Source of the DNA: an uncultured Chitinophagaceae bacterium
Lineage (GTDB): Bacteria; Bacteroidota; Bacteroidia; Chitinophagales; Chitinophagaceae
Direction of reading: 5' to 3'
Assembly (NCBI GenBank): GCA_937958995.1
Contig: CALGAP010000010.1
Span: 1-64,000 of the forward strand
DNA length: 64,000 nt
Part shown: positions 51,909-59,990 of the stretch, in pieces
How the letters are laid out: each line of letters opens with the position of its first letter
Numbering within the stretch: the stretch's first letter is position 1
Position numbers and translations under genes: made by a program
Notes under the pieces: generated by a model
What the model was told of the DNA's origin: nothing
Databases searched by the model: none
Seen by the model: the letters and a program-made list of their open reading frames with translations, nothing else

Positions 51909-52319
51909 ATGGTGTACCTGACACGCGTTGAGCATTTTAACGCAGCCCACAAGCTATATAATCCGGCCTGGAGCAAAGAGAAGAATGAAGCGGTGTTTGG
52001 AAAATGCGCCAATGAAAACTGGCATGGGCATAATTACGAACTGTTTGTAACCATAAAGGGCAAGCCCGACTCTGATACCGGTTTCGTGTTCGATGCCAAA
52101 CAACTCAGCCGTATTGTGAACCAGCACGTTATTGAACATCTGGATCATAAAAACCTGAACGTTGACGTTCCCTTTATGCAGGGTAAATTGTGCTCAACCG
52201 AAAACCTGGCAATTGCCATCTGGCAACAATTGCAGCCGCATTTGCCGGCGAATGTTCAGTTACATTGTATTAAATTGTACGAAACCCCGCGGATCTTTGT
52301 GGAGTATTATGGGGAATAA
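51909..52319 (+). CDS. 6-pyruvoyl-tetrahydropterin synthase/QueD family protein, copy 1
   Basis: A 136-residue T-fold enzyme. Zinc ligands are HFNAAH (His15) and the two His of HGHNYEL; the catalytic Cys lies in FGKCANENWHGH, with the Asp-His pair in LDHKNLN and the Glu near the end (KLYETPRIFVEYY). All catalytic residues are present. The family makes either 6-pyruvoyl-tetrahydropterin for biopterin or 6-carboxy-tetrahydropterin for queuosine from dihydroneopterin triphosphate, the product of folE three genes on. It is paralogous to the next gene (roughly half identical by eye). Confidence 0.92.
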   Translation: MVYLTRVEHFNAAHKLYNPAWSKEKNEAVFGKCANENWHGHNYELFVTIKGKPDSDTGFVFDAKQLSRIVNQHVIEHLDHKNLNVDVPFMQGKLCSTENLAIAIWQQLQPHLPANVQLHCIKLYETPRIFVEYYGE

Positions 52320-52335
52320 GGTGTTAGGTTGACGG

Positions 52336-52390
52336 GTTGACAAGTACGCGGATTAAAAAGCCTTTTCTTGTCAACTTTTTACTTGTCAAC
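52336..52390. repeat. Inverted repeat between the two pterin synthase paralogues
   Basis: GTTGACAAGTA at 52336-52346 is the exact reverse complement of TACTTGTCAAC at 52380-52390. A further TTGTCAAC lies inside and looser GTTGAC/GTTAAC words extend outward. It fills the 87-bp gap between the paralogues. Confidence 0.85.
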
Positions 52391-52406
52391 GTGTTAACTA
52401 TACTTT

Positions 52407-52823
52407 ATGAACAAAAAAGTGGCCGTTTTCCGAAAGGAACATTTCAATGCAGCTCACCGTTTGTACAATCCCGAATGGGATATGGCCAGGAATGACGCTG
52501 TGTTCGGCAAGTGTAATAATCCTAATTTTCATGGTCATAACTATGAGCTGGTGGTAAAAGTGACCGGCGTTCCCGATCCGCAGACGGGCTATGTGATGGA
52601 CCTGAAATTGCTGAGCGACCTGATTCATGCCGAAGTGATCGAAAAACTGGACCATAAGAATCTGAACCTGGACACGCCCTTTTTCAAGCATCTTAACCCC
52701 ACGGCGGAGAATATCTGTATAGTGATTTACGATCTGCTGCGTGCCAAAATAGACCCGCAACTAGACCTGCAGGTGAGGTTATATGAAACTGAAAGAAATT
52801 TTGTTGAATATCCCACAAATTAA
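52407..52823 (+). CDS. 6-pyruvoyl-tetrahydropterin synthase/QueD family protein, copy 2
   Basis: A 138-residue paralogue of the preceding gene with the same active site: HFNAAH zinc ligand, FGKCNNPNFHGHNYEL with the catalytic Cys, LDHKNLN and a final LYETERNFVEY. It differs from copy 1 mainly at the N-terminus and in the 70-95 region (GYVMDLKLLSDLIHAEVIEK). Two intact copies next to folE suggest that one serves tetrahydrobiopterin-type and one queuosine-type synthesis, but which is which cannot be told. folE begins 14 bp after its stop. Confidence 0.92.
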   Translation: MNKKVAVFRKEHFNAAHRLYNPEWDMARNDAVFGKCNNPNFHGHNYELVVKVTGVPDPQTGYVMDLKLLSDLIHAEVIEKLDHKNLNLDTPFFKHLNPTAENICIVIYDLLRAKIDPQLDLQVRLYETERNFVEYPTN

Positions 52824-52837
52824 AAATTACGAATGCC

Positions 52838-53434
52838 ATGGCCTACAAAAAAGTAGAACACTATGAGGATAAGATCACGTCGGGGTTGATAGAAAATTAC
52901 CGGGAAACGCTGATGCTCCTCGGCGAAGACCCGAACAGGGAAGGCTTGCAAAAAACGCCGGAGCGCGTGGCCAAGGCCATGCAGTATCTTACACAAGGTT
53001 ATAATGCGGACGCCCACGCTATACTCAACTCGGCCAAGTTTCACGAAGAGGTGAGTGAGATGATCGTGGTAAAAGATATTGAACTCTACAGCATGTGCGA
53101 GCACCATATGTTGCCTTTTTATGGAAAAGCACATGTAGCTTATATACCCAACGGTTACATCACGGGTCTCAGCAAAATTGCCCGCGTAGTGGATGTGTAT
53201 TCACGCCGCCTGCAGGTGCAGGAAAGACTCACCACCCAGATTCTCGATTGCATCAAAGAAACCCTCAACCCGCTGGGCGTTGCAGTAGTTATCGAAGCGG
53301 CGCACCTATGCATGATGATGCGCGGTGTGCAGAAACAAAACTCCGTGACCACTACTTCGGCCTTCTGGGGCGAGTTTGAAAAGAACGAGACGAGGAGTGA
53401 GTTTATAAGGTTGATTTCGTCGAAACTTCATTAA
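52838..53434 (+). CDS. folE: GTP cyclohydrolase I
   Basis: A 198-residue enzyme that opens GTP to 7,8-dihydroneopterin triphosphate, feeding folate and the two neighbouring pterin synthases. Motifs: REGLQKTPERVAKAMQYLTQGY; YSMCEHHMLPFYGKAHVAYIPNG, whose Cys and His bind zinc; GLSKIARVVDVYSRRLQVQERLT; and AAHLCMMMRGVQKQNSVTTTSAFWG with the third zinc Cys. It is the full-length zinc-dependent type (FolE, not FolE2). The 14-bp gap to copy 2 indicates one operon. Confidence 0.98.
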   Translation: MAYKKVEHYEDKITSGLIENYRETLMLLGEDPNREGLQKTPERVAKAMQYLTQGYNADAHAILNSAKFHEEVSEMIVVKDIELYSMCEHHMLPFYGKAHVAYIPNGYITGLSKIARVVDVYSRRLQVQERLTTQILDCIKETLNPLGVAVVIEAAHLCMMMRGVQKQNSVTTTSAFWGEFEKNETRSEFIRLISSKLH

Positions 53435-53500
53435 GGAAGTAAATTTTCGATTTCAATTTTTTTCGTCACATTTGCCCACTAAACTCATAGTTATACCAAT

Positions 53501-54391
53501 ATGATGCATGCTTTTGTGTTCCCGGGCCAGGGTTCGCAATACCCAGGTATGGGCAAGGAGCACTATGAAAGAAGCGCCTTTGCCAAAAGATTGTACGAAC
53601 AGGCCAACGAAATCCTGGGTTTCCGTATTTCTGATATTATGTTTAACGGCACTGAAGAAGAGCTGAAGCAGACCAATGTAACCCAGCCTGCCGTTTTCCT
53701 GCACTCTGTGATTGCTTTCAAAAGTATTGATGAAGCCCGTCCCGATATGGTGGCCGGTCATTCGCTGGGCGAATTTTCTGCTCTCGTGGCCAATGGTGTG
53801 CTGAGTTTTGAAGACGGTGTGCGTCTTGTAAGCATTCGCGCCAAAGCCATGCAGAAAGCCTGCGAATTGCAACCGAGCACCATGGCCGCCGTGCTGGCAC
53901 TCGACGACGATAAAGTGGCTGCCATTTGCGAAAGGGTGCAAGCAGAAACCGGCGAAGTGGTGGTGCCCGCCAATTACAACTGCCCCGGCCAACTGGTGAT
54001 CAGCGGTACCGTAAAGGGTATTGAAATAGCTATCGAAAGACTGAAAGCCGCCGGCGCCAAACGTGCCATGGTATTGCCTGTGGGCGGAGCTTTTCACTCG
54101 CCGTTGATGGAGCCCGCGCGACAGGAACTGAAAGCCGCTATCGAGTCAACTACATTCTATAATCCTACTGCCGTTATTTATCAAAACGTGGTGGCAAGAC
54201 CCGTACACGATAAAGACGAAATAAAAAAGAACCTGATTGATCAGCTGACCGGCGCGGTGCAGTGGACGCAAAGCGTGCAGGCCATGATCAAGAATGGCGC
54301 TACGAAATTTACTGAAGTGGGACCTGGTAAAGTGTTGCAGGGACTGATCAACAAGATCGATAAAACAGTCACCACAGAGGGCGTGAATTAG
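53501..54391 (+). CDS. fabD: Malonyl-CoA:ACP transacylase
   Basis: A 296-residue enzyme that loads malonyl onto acyl carrier protein at the start of fatty-acid synthesis. Motifs: FVFPGQGSQYPGMGK, VAGHSLGEFSALVA with nucleophile Ser, the Arg of SIRAKAMQKA, GGAFHSPLMEPARQEL with catalytic His, and a Gln-containing YNCPGQLVISG. The length is usual. It begins 67 bp after folE and is probably transcribed alone. fabH lies 6 kb to the right on the other strand. Confidence 0.98.
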   Translation: MMHAFVFPGQGSQYPGMGKEHYERSAFAKRLYEQANEILGFRISDIMFNGTEEELKQTNVTQPAVFLHSVIAFKSIDEARPDMVAGHSLGEFSALVANGVLSFEDGVRLVSIRAKAMQKACELQPSTMAAVLALDDDKVAAICERVQAETGEVVVPANYNCPGQLVISGTVKGIEIAIERLKAAGAKRAMVLPVGGAFHSPLMEPARQELKAAIESTTFYNPTAVIYQNVVARPVHDKDEIKKNLIDQLTGAVQWTQSVQAMIKNGATKFTEVGPGKVLQGLINKIDKTVTTEGVN

Positions 54392-54515
54392 CAGCCGGGG
54401 AAAGATTTAGTCGCAAAACACCCCCATATTTGACGTAAATGCACAGTGCTTTCAAGAAGGGGAGAATATAAGTTTGTATAGAAAAACAAAATTCTCACCA
54501 TAAAAATCTGAAAGT

Positions 54516-54953
54516 ATGGCAAGCGTCAGCACTTACCTGAATTTTTCGCGCAACACAGAAGAGGCATTTAATTTTTACAAAAAAGTATTCGGCACCGAAT
54601 TCCAGGGACCCATTATGCGTATGGGCGATGTGCCTCCTATGGAAGGGCAGCCACCCCTGGACCCAAAAGACAAAGACCTGGTGATGCATGTGTGTCTGCC
54701 CTTGCCGGGCGGTCACCTGTTGATGGGTACCGACGCGCCGGAGTCAATGGGCTTCAAGGTAACTTTCGGCAATAACATTTACATCAACATTTCGCCCGAC
54801 ACCAGGAAGGAAACCGAAAAATTATTCAACGCGCTCGCCGAAGGAGGTAAAGTGACGATGCCGCTCACGGATATGTTTTGGGGTGATTACTTTGGTTCTT
54901 TAGTGGATAAGTTTGGTGTGCAGTGGATGTTTACTTGCCCGGAAAAACCTTAA
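54516..54953 (+). CDS. VOC-family (PhnB/glyoxalase-like) protein
   Basis: A 145-residue protein of the vicinal-oxygen-chelate fold, in the PhnB/3-demethylubiquinone methyltransferase-like group: VSTYLNFSRNTEEAFNFYKKVFGTEF, VMHVCLPLPGGHLLMGTDAP and WGDYFGSLVDKFGVQWMF. Such proteins are often small stress or resistance factors of unknown substrate. The His of VMHV and the Asp/Glu of the second half could bind a metal, but I cannot confirm. Single gene, convergent with the S41 peptidase gene. Confidence 0.88.
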   Translation: MASVSTYLNFSRNTEEAFNFYKKVFGTEFQGPIMRMGDVPPMEGQPPLDPKDKDLVMHVCLPLPGGHLLMGTDAPESMGFKVTFGNNIYINISPDTRKETEKLFNALAEGGKVTMPLTDMFWGDYFGSLVDKFGVQWMFTCPEKP

Positions 54954-54968
54954 AGTAAATTCCGAATT

Positions 54969-55083
54969 ACAAGTACCAGGAACCAAATAAATTTCATTTA
55001 GATAATCAAAAAAAATTCCAAAGTGATACTTCACTTTGGAATTTTTTTATTGATGCTAATTTAGTTCCTGGTGCTTGTGATTT
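54969..55083. repeat. Long inverted repeat, AACCAAATAAATTCC family, with two-way terminator
   Basis: The outer arms pair ACAAGTACCAGGAAC with GTTCCTGGTGCTTGT (two mismatches). The inner stem 55011-55026/55031-55046 is 16 bp and perfect, around a TACT loop. The words AACCAAATAAATT and AATTCCAAAG are shared with the repeat at 33477. It lies between convergent genes. Confidence 0.88.
55011..55046. terminator. Bidirectional terminator between VOC and S41 genes
   Basis: A 16-bp perfect stem whose ends are A runs on one side and T runs on the other, giving T-tailed hairpins on both strands. Confidence 0.8.
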
Positions 55084-55093
55084 AAGATTTTTT

Positions 55094-56440
55094 CTACCGT
55101 GGCAGCTTTGTAGAAATAGCGCCTTTGAACAACGGCGCACCCAACTCCCTGTTGCTGTTGCGTACTTCGGGGGTTAATGATTGGTTGATAGCTTCGGTAC
55201 GCATGCGTGCGTAAGAACCGGTGTTGATATAATTGAGCACGGCAGCCAGGCAGCTTTCATTGCTGTCGCCCCAGTCTTTGTCGAGACCATCGCCCACCTC
55301 ATGGTTCACTGTAAGGCCATTAAAATAATTTCCTTCGCCATTTTTGTTTACCGTGCGGAAGCTAACCGGGAAAATATACCAGTCGCCCACCGGTATCGGG
55401 AAGAAGCCAACGGGTTTTCCGTGCGTGTCTGAAGGTCCTACCAATTGCACATTCATGTAAGGTTTCATGCTGTTGATGAACAATTCGCTGGCAGAAGCCG
55501 TATTCTGGCTAACGATCACAAACAAACGATTCAGGTTGAGCGAGCCTTTCTTCTCGAATTTGACCGTTTCGTTGAACATGCTGTATTTGTCGTTGAACTG
55601 CTGTGTTTCCATGATCCCGCCATTACCGGCCGCGGGCACCAGCCAGTTGGCCAACGCGTTTTGCACCGACACATAACCGCCGCCATTGTAGCGCAGGTCA
55701 ACTATCACATCCTGCACAGCTTCGCTGCTGAAGCGGTTGAAGATGCGGTCGAACTCGCTGTAAATTTCATTGGTATCGCCAAGGAAGGAATTGAAAACAA
55801 GATAACCTGTTTTCTTACCATTCACATTATATATCGTATCGAGATAGATAGGATGCTCCTGGTAAACCGATGCGTTCAAAGTAATATCCACGTCGCCGCC
55901 GCTGGGTTTGGTAAAGGTGAAACTGGTGGAGTTGCTCTGGTACACTGCTGCAACAATAGCGTTGGCATTGGCCGGAGTGATATTGGTGCTGCCATTGATA
56001 GCCTTAATGCGCCAGCCGCGACGAATTCCTGCCTTGCCTGCCGGTGATTCGGGTTCTACGTATGAAACGCGCAGGTCGTTATTGGTCAGGAAAAATACGC
56101 CCATGCCAAAGTCACCACTAATGCCGCTGCTTATATCATCCCATTCATCTTTTGTAACGGCAAAGCTCCAGCGGTCAACCGCGTTTGTAAAACCAGGCTC
56201 CTTGCTGTAGGGCCTGATAGCGGCCATAATTTTATCGGGATCGCTGTATTTGCGCGCGTCAAAACTTTGAGGAATCTGGTTGTACCAGAGGTAAATATCC
56301 CTGGTGTAGAGCAGCACTGAATCTTTCAGTTTGTCTGCAGCGGTAGGAGGGTTGGAGGGCGAGGGGTCGGAACTGTCTTTCTTACAACTGGTAAGATACA
56401 GACTGAGCAATGCCCCCAGCAGCAGCACATTTCTTTTCAT
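55094..56440 (-). CDS. S41 family (C-terminal processing) peptidase, lipoprotein
   Basis: A 448-residue lipoprotein (signal ending YLTSC, then a Ser/Pro-rich linker). A helical N-terminal part (DSVLLYTRDIYLWYNQIP), a PDZ domain about 105-190 (GMGVFFLTNNDLRVSYVEPESPAGKAGIRRGW) and the S41 catalytic domain: VIVDLRYNGGGYV, VSQNTASASELFINSM with nucleophile Ser, and DTHGKPVGF with the general-base Lys. It is likely exposed on the outer membrane or periplasm; the target is unknown. The Bacteroidota group with this layout is distinct from classic CtpA/Prc. It is followed by a bidirectional terminator. Confidence 0.95.
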   Translation of the reverse strand: MKRNVLLLGALLSLYLTSCKKDSSDPSPSNPPTAADKLKDSVLLYTRDIYLWYNQIPQSFDARKYSDPDKIMAAIRPYSKEPGFTNAVDRWSFAVTKDEWDDISSGISGDFGMGVFFLTNNDLRVSYVEPESPAGKAGIRRGWRIKAINGSTNITPANANAIVAAVYQSNSTSFTFTKPSGGDVDITLNASVYQEHPIYLDTIYNVNGKKTGYLVFNSFLGDTNEIYSEFDRIFNRFSSEAVQDVIVDLRYNGGGYVSVQNALANWLVPAAGNGGIMETQQFNDKYSMFNETVKFEKKGSLNLNRLFVIVSQNTASASELFINSMKPYMNVQLVGPSDTHGKPVGFFPIPVGDWYIFPVSFRTVNKNGEGNYFNGLTVNHEVGDGLDKDWGDSNESCLAAVLNYINTGSYARMRTEAINQSLTPEVRNSNRELGAPLFKGAISTKLPR

Positions 56441-56589
56441 GGGACCTAAAGTTGTTTAATATGTTTTAGTTGGAAAGTCAAGGCAATTAACGATCAATTT
56501 TCGAACCGGGTTGGCCCTGCAAACTCACATTAACATTTTACAAACAAACTCGGTGCCGGAACCAGGTTTCTACCCCATCCTGGGGAAAA

Positions 56590-57048
56590 TCAAAGCTCGA
56601 TGCTGCAGTTATACCAACCCTTGTCAATCTTTGCGTTATAATATTTTTCGTAAAAATTGATGGCTGGCGTATTCCAGTCGAGCACTTGCCATACTACACC
56701 GCTGAATTTCCTTTCTTTCGCTTCTTCAATCAGGCGGTCCAGCAGCATTTTACCGATTCCTTGTCCGCGCATTTTTTCTGTCACCAGTAAATCTTCGAGG
56801 TACATGCGCTGACCCTTCCAGGTGCTGTACCGGATATAGTACATCGCAAAGGCTTCCACCTTGCCATCTACTTCAGCTACGAAGGCCCACCACACCGGGT
56901 TGGGTCCAAAGCCGCTCTCTTCCAGGTGCTCCAGGGTAGCAGTCACTTCGTGCGGCGCTTTTTCATACACAGCTAGTTCGTATATCAGTTCCATCAATCG
57001 CGGGCAATCTTCCCTGACGGCCCTCCGGATTGTAATTTGCTTCGACAT
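56590..57048 (-). CDS. GNAT family N-acetyltransferase
   Basis: A 152-residue GCN5-related acetyltransferase: IRRAVREDCPRLMELIYELAVYE, MYLEDLLVTEKMRGQGIGKMLLDRLIEEA with the acetyl-CoA loop, and WQVLDWNTPAINFYEKYYNAK. The pattern resembles the spermidine/diamine acetyltransferase-like (SSAT) subgroup, so an amine or thialysine substrate is plausible; not certain. It starts 8 bp after the amidohydrolase stop and is the last gene of the fabH-PLP enzyme-amidohydrolase-GNAT string. Confidence 0.93.
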   Translation of the reverse strand: MSKQITIRRAVREDCPRLMELIYELAVYEKAPHEVTATLEHLEESGFGPNPVWWAFVAEVDGKVEAFAMYYIRYSTWKGQRMYLEDLLVTEKMRGQGIGKMLLDRLIEEAKERKFSGVVWQVLDWNTPAINFYEKYYNAKIDKGWYNCSIEL

Positions 57049-57056
57049 GTAAACTC

Positions 57057-58745
57057 CTATTTAGTCTGATTATTGTTTTCCTTATATCCCGGTCCTTTCA
57101 CAAATCTTCCGGGGCGCGCGCCGGTATGGTTTCCGTTTTGTAACACGATTGTACCATTGACAAACACATCTCGCACACCCGTTGCATACTGATGCGGCTT
57201 TTCATAAGTAGCATGATCGCTGATGGTTGCAGGATCGAAAATAACGATGTCGGCGAAATAGCCGGGTTTCAGTTCACCTCGATTCCTGATCTTCAGATTT
57301 TTTGCAGGCAGGCTGGTGAGCCGGCGTATTGCTTCTTCAAGCGGAATGACTTTTTCATCGCGCACATATTTCCCTAATAACCTTGCAAAATTGCCATAGG
57401 CGCGGGGGTGACAATTGCTTTTCAGAAAAACGCCTTCGGGAGCCATGCTGCCTTCGTCGCTGCCAAAACTCATATAGGGCAACTGGATCTGGCGGCGCAC
57501 ATTGTCTTCGTTCATCAGGAAGTAAATACACTCCACGCGGGAGTTGTCTTGCACAATCAGGTCCATCGCCGTTTCCTCGGGAGGCGTGCCACGCAGTCTA
57601 GCTACTTCGGCCAGCGATTTGCCGGTATATTTTTTCAGGCTGTCTTGCTTAAAACCCACTAGTAAAATGTTTTCAGGACTACCAGATGCGCGGTAAAAGT
57701 TTTCCCATTTATCTGTGTACTCGTTCATTTCCTTCACCAGTTTCCTGCGAATAGCGGGTTGCTGCAATCGCTCCCGTAGTTTTGCAAAGCCGCCATCCTG
57801 CAGGCTGGGCGGCATGGTAGCGGTAAGGCCGGTGCCACCCGCTGTGTAAGTGTACATATTGGTGGTGATATCGAGTCCTTCGCTGCGCGCCCTTTCAATG
57901 CGGCGGATTGCGCTGTCGAGTTTGTTCCAGTTATCCTGCCCCGCGAGTTTGAGATGATAGATCTCTGTATGAATATTCGCACGACGGGCAATGGTGATCA
58001 GTTCTTCCAGCGCATCGAATATCTTATTGCCTTCGCTGCGCATGTGCGAAATGTAAGAGCCACCATACTTTGCCGCTTCCTCGCAAAGCGCTACCAGCTC
58101 GTCTGTTTTGGCAAAAAATGCAGGCGGGTATATCAGCGAGGTGCCAATGCCTAAGGCGCCTTCTTCCATAGCCTGGCGCACCATCAGTCGCATGCTGTCG
58201 AGCTCTTCCGCAGTTGGCGCGCGGTCTTCTTCTCCAATTACATTTATGCGCAAAGTGGTAGCGCCTACGAAAGAAGCCACGTTGCACGAAACACCTTTCT
58301 TTTCAAGATAATCCAGGTATTCTCCCAATGTATTCCAGGTAATGGGATATTTGAATTCAACCTGGTTGTTTTGAAATTTCTCGCGCATGGCCTGCGACCA
58401 GGGGCCCATACTTTCGCCTTCGCCAAATATTTCAAGTGTGACGCCCTGGCGGATATCACTTTGCGAATTGCCGTCTTCAATCAGCGTTTCCACCGCCCAG
58501 CTCAGCATGTTGATAAAGCCGGGCGAGACGGCCATGCCGGCAGCATCGATTTCAGTTTTTCCCTTTGCATTGGATAAATCGCCCATTGCCGCAATGGTAT
58601 CGCCTTGTATGGCAATATCGCCGGTGAAGGGCTGGCCGCCGTTTCCATCGTAAATAGTGCCTCCGCGTATAACGGTATCGTACACCTGTTTTTCCTGGCA
58701 GCTGATAAGCATCGTACCAACCAGGAAGAAATAAAAATATCTCAT
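57057..58745 (-). CDS. D-aminoacylase-like amidohydrolase, lipoprotein
   Basis: A 562-residue amidohydrolase of the N-acyl-D-amino-acid deacylase group with a lipoprotein signal (TMLISC). It has VIRGGTIYDGNGGQPFTGDIAIQGDTIAAMG, SYISHMRSEG, TEIYHLKLAG, YMSFGSDEGSM with the catalytic Asp, HPRAYGNFARLLGKYV, and RGELKPGYFADIVIFDP. The usual first metal motif PGFIDxHxH reads PGFINMLSW, so two His ligands are missing. I believe a Bacteroidota subgroup shares this. It may use one metal or another chemistry. It starts 3 bp after the PLP-enzyme gene. Confidence 0.9.
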   Translation of the reverse strand: MRYFYFFLVGTMLISCQEKQVYDTVIRGGTIYDGNGGQPFTGDIAIQGDTIAAMGDLSNAKGKTEIDAAGMAVSPGFINMLSWAVETLIEDGNSQSDIRQGVTLEIFGEGESMGPWSQAMREKFQNNQVEFKYPITWNTLGEYLDYLEKKGVSCNVASFVGATTLRINVIGEEDRAPTAEELDSMRLMVRQAMEEGALGIGTSLIYPPAFFAKTDELVALCEEAAKYGGSYISHMRSEGNKIFDALEELITIARRANIHTEIYHLKLAGQDNWNKLDSAIRRIERARSEGLDITTNMYTYTAGGTGLTATMPPSLQDGGFAKLRERLQQPAIRRKLVKEMNEYTDKWENFYRASGSPENILLVGFKQDSLKKYTGKSLAEVARLRGTPPEETAMDLIVQDNSRVECIYFLMNEDNVRRQIQLPYMSFGSDEGSMAPEGVFLKSNCHPRAYGNFARLLGKYVRDEKVIPLEEAIRRLTSLPAKNLKIRNRGELKPGYFADIVIFDPATISDHATYEKPHQYATGVRDVFVNGTIVLQNGNHTGARPGRFVKGPGYKENNNQTK

Positions 58746-58748
58746 GTC

Positions 58749-59975
58749 TTAAGAAAGTGCTTGTTCAAGATCCATCAATATGTCCTGCACATTTTCGATG
58801 CCGATGCTCATACGGATGAGTCCGTCGGTGATGCCGGCCTTTTCGCGTTGCTCCTTGGTAAGTCCATAGTGCGTCATCGAAGCAGGGTGACAAAGCAATG
58901 TGTCGGCCGTGCCCAGTGATACGGTACGCGTACACATACGCAGTTTGTTCATCATTTTCACGCCGGCTTCCATGCCGCCTTTCAGTTCTATGCTCATCAT
59001 GGCGCCGGGATGATTCATTTGTTTCATGGCAATGGCATAATCCTTATGCGATGCCAGCCCGCAGTAATTCACGCGTGCCACGGCAGGATGCCCTTCGAGG
59101 TAGTGCGCCACTTCCATGGCATTATGACAATGCCTTTCCATACGCAGCTCCAGCGTTTTCAGACCATTGATTAATAAGAATGCGTCGAATGGATTGGCAT
59201 TGCCACCGAGCAACCTGAATACTTTTTGCACTTCCGTGTTCATAAACTCCACATCGCGCCCGATGAACACACCGCCGATAGCCGTGCCATGACCATTGAG
59301 AAATTTGGTGGTTGAATGAATAATGAAATCTGCGCCTAACCTGAATGGCTGCTGAAGATAAGGTGTGGCGAATGTGTTGTCGCAGGCAATATATTTTCCA
59401 TATTGCTTGCCGAGCGCGCTCACCGCTTCGATATCAACGCAAGACAAAACGGGGTTGGCAGGTGTTTCAATATAAATCAGTTTGATTGACTTATCGGATT
59501 TCAGTATTTCTTCTACCTTATTTAATTCATTTAGGTCGGTAAATACTGCCTCAATGCCCAGGCCGGGTAATACTTTGTGAAGCATTTCCTGCGTGCCGCC
59601 GTAGAGAGCTTCCTGGGTTAAAACCTTATCACCTTTTTTTAAAGTTGATAAAAACAAACTGGTAATGGCTGCCATGCCCGAACTCTGCAGGTATGCTTTG
59701 GCCTTCAGCGGCGAGCCGTTCTTATCCTTCAGTTGGAAAGTCTCCATGGCCGCAATTTTTTCTTCGGCCTCGGTGGTTGTGGGATTACCCCAGCGGGAAT
59801 AGATATATCCTTCTTCCTGACTGCTGAAGCGGCGCATGCCTTGTTCGGCGTTGTCGTACACAAAAGTGGAGGAAGCGTATATCGGCACCTGGTGTGCGTA
59901 GCGAGAATCATCTTCATGACCGGCGTGAATAGCCAGCGAGCCGAAGCCCGAAAAGGGAAAGTTTGTTGCAGACAT
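58749..59975 (-). CDS. Trans-sulfuration PLP enzyme (cystathionine gamma-synthase/methionine gamma-lyase family)
   Basis: A 408-residue fold-type I PLP enzyme. Motifs: HQVPIYASSTFVYDNAEQG, YIYSRWGNPTTTEAEEKIAAMETF, ALYGGTQEMLHKVLPGLGIEAVF, YIETPANPVLSCVDIEAV, DNTFATPYLQQPFRLGADFIIHSTTKFLNGHG with the PLP Lys, and SLGTADTLLCHPASMTHYGLT. The family includes methionine gamma-lyase, cystathionine gamma-lyase and gamma-synthase; telling them apart needs a tree. The Cys of TLLCHP is at a site often used to judge methionine lyase, which slightly favours degradation. It begins 15 bp after fabH. Confidence 0.93.
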   Translation of the reverse strand: MSATNFPFSGFGSLAIHAGHEDDSRYAHQVPIYASSTFVYDNAEQGMRRFSSQEEGYIYSRWGNPTTTEAEEKIAAMETFQLKDKNGSPLKAKAYLQSSGMAAITSLFLSTLKKGDKVLTQEALYGGTQEMLHKVLPGLGIEAVFTDLNELNKVEEILKSDKSIKLIYIETPANPVLSCVDIEAVSALGKQYGKYIACDNTFATPYLQQPFRLGADFIIHSTTKFLNGHGTAIGGVFIGRDVEFMNTEVQKVFRLLGGNANPFDAFLLINGLKTLELRMERHCHNAMEVAHYLEGHPAVARVNYCGLASHKDYAIAMKQMNHPGAMMSIELKGGMEAGVKMMNKLRMCTRTVSLGTADTLLCHPASMTHYGLTKEQREKAGITDGLIRMSIGIENVQDILMDLEQALS

Positions 59976-59990
59976 ACTGCAATAATACGC

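Noticed and set aside
20322..55083. The recurring intergenic repeats as a CRISPR array
   Set aside because: They are inverted, spaced kilobases apart and differ from place to place; no regular repeat-spacer pattern or cas gene exists.
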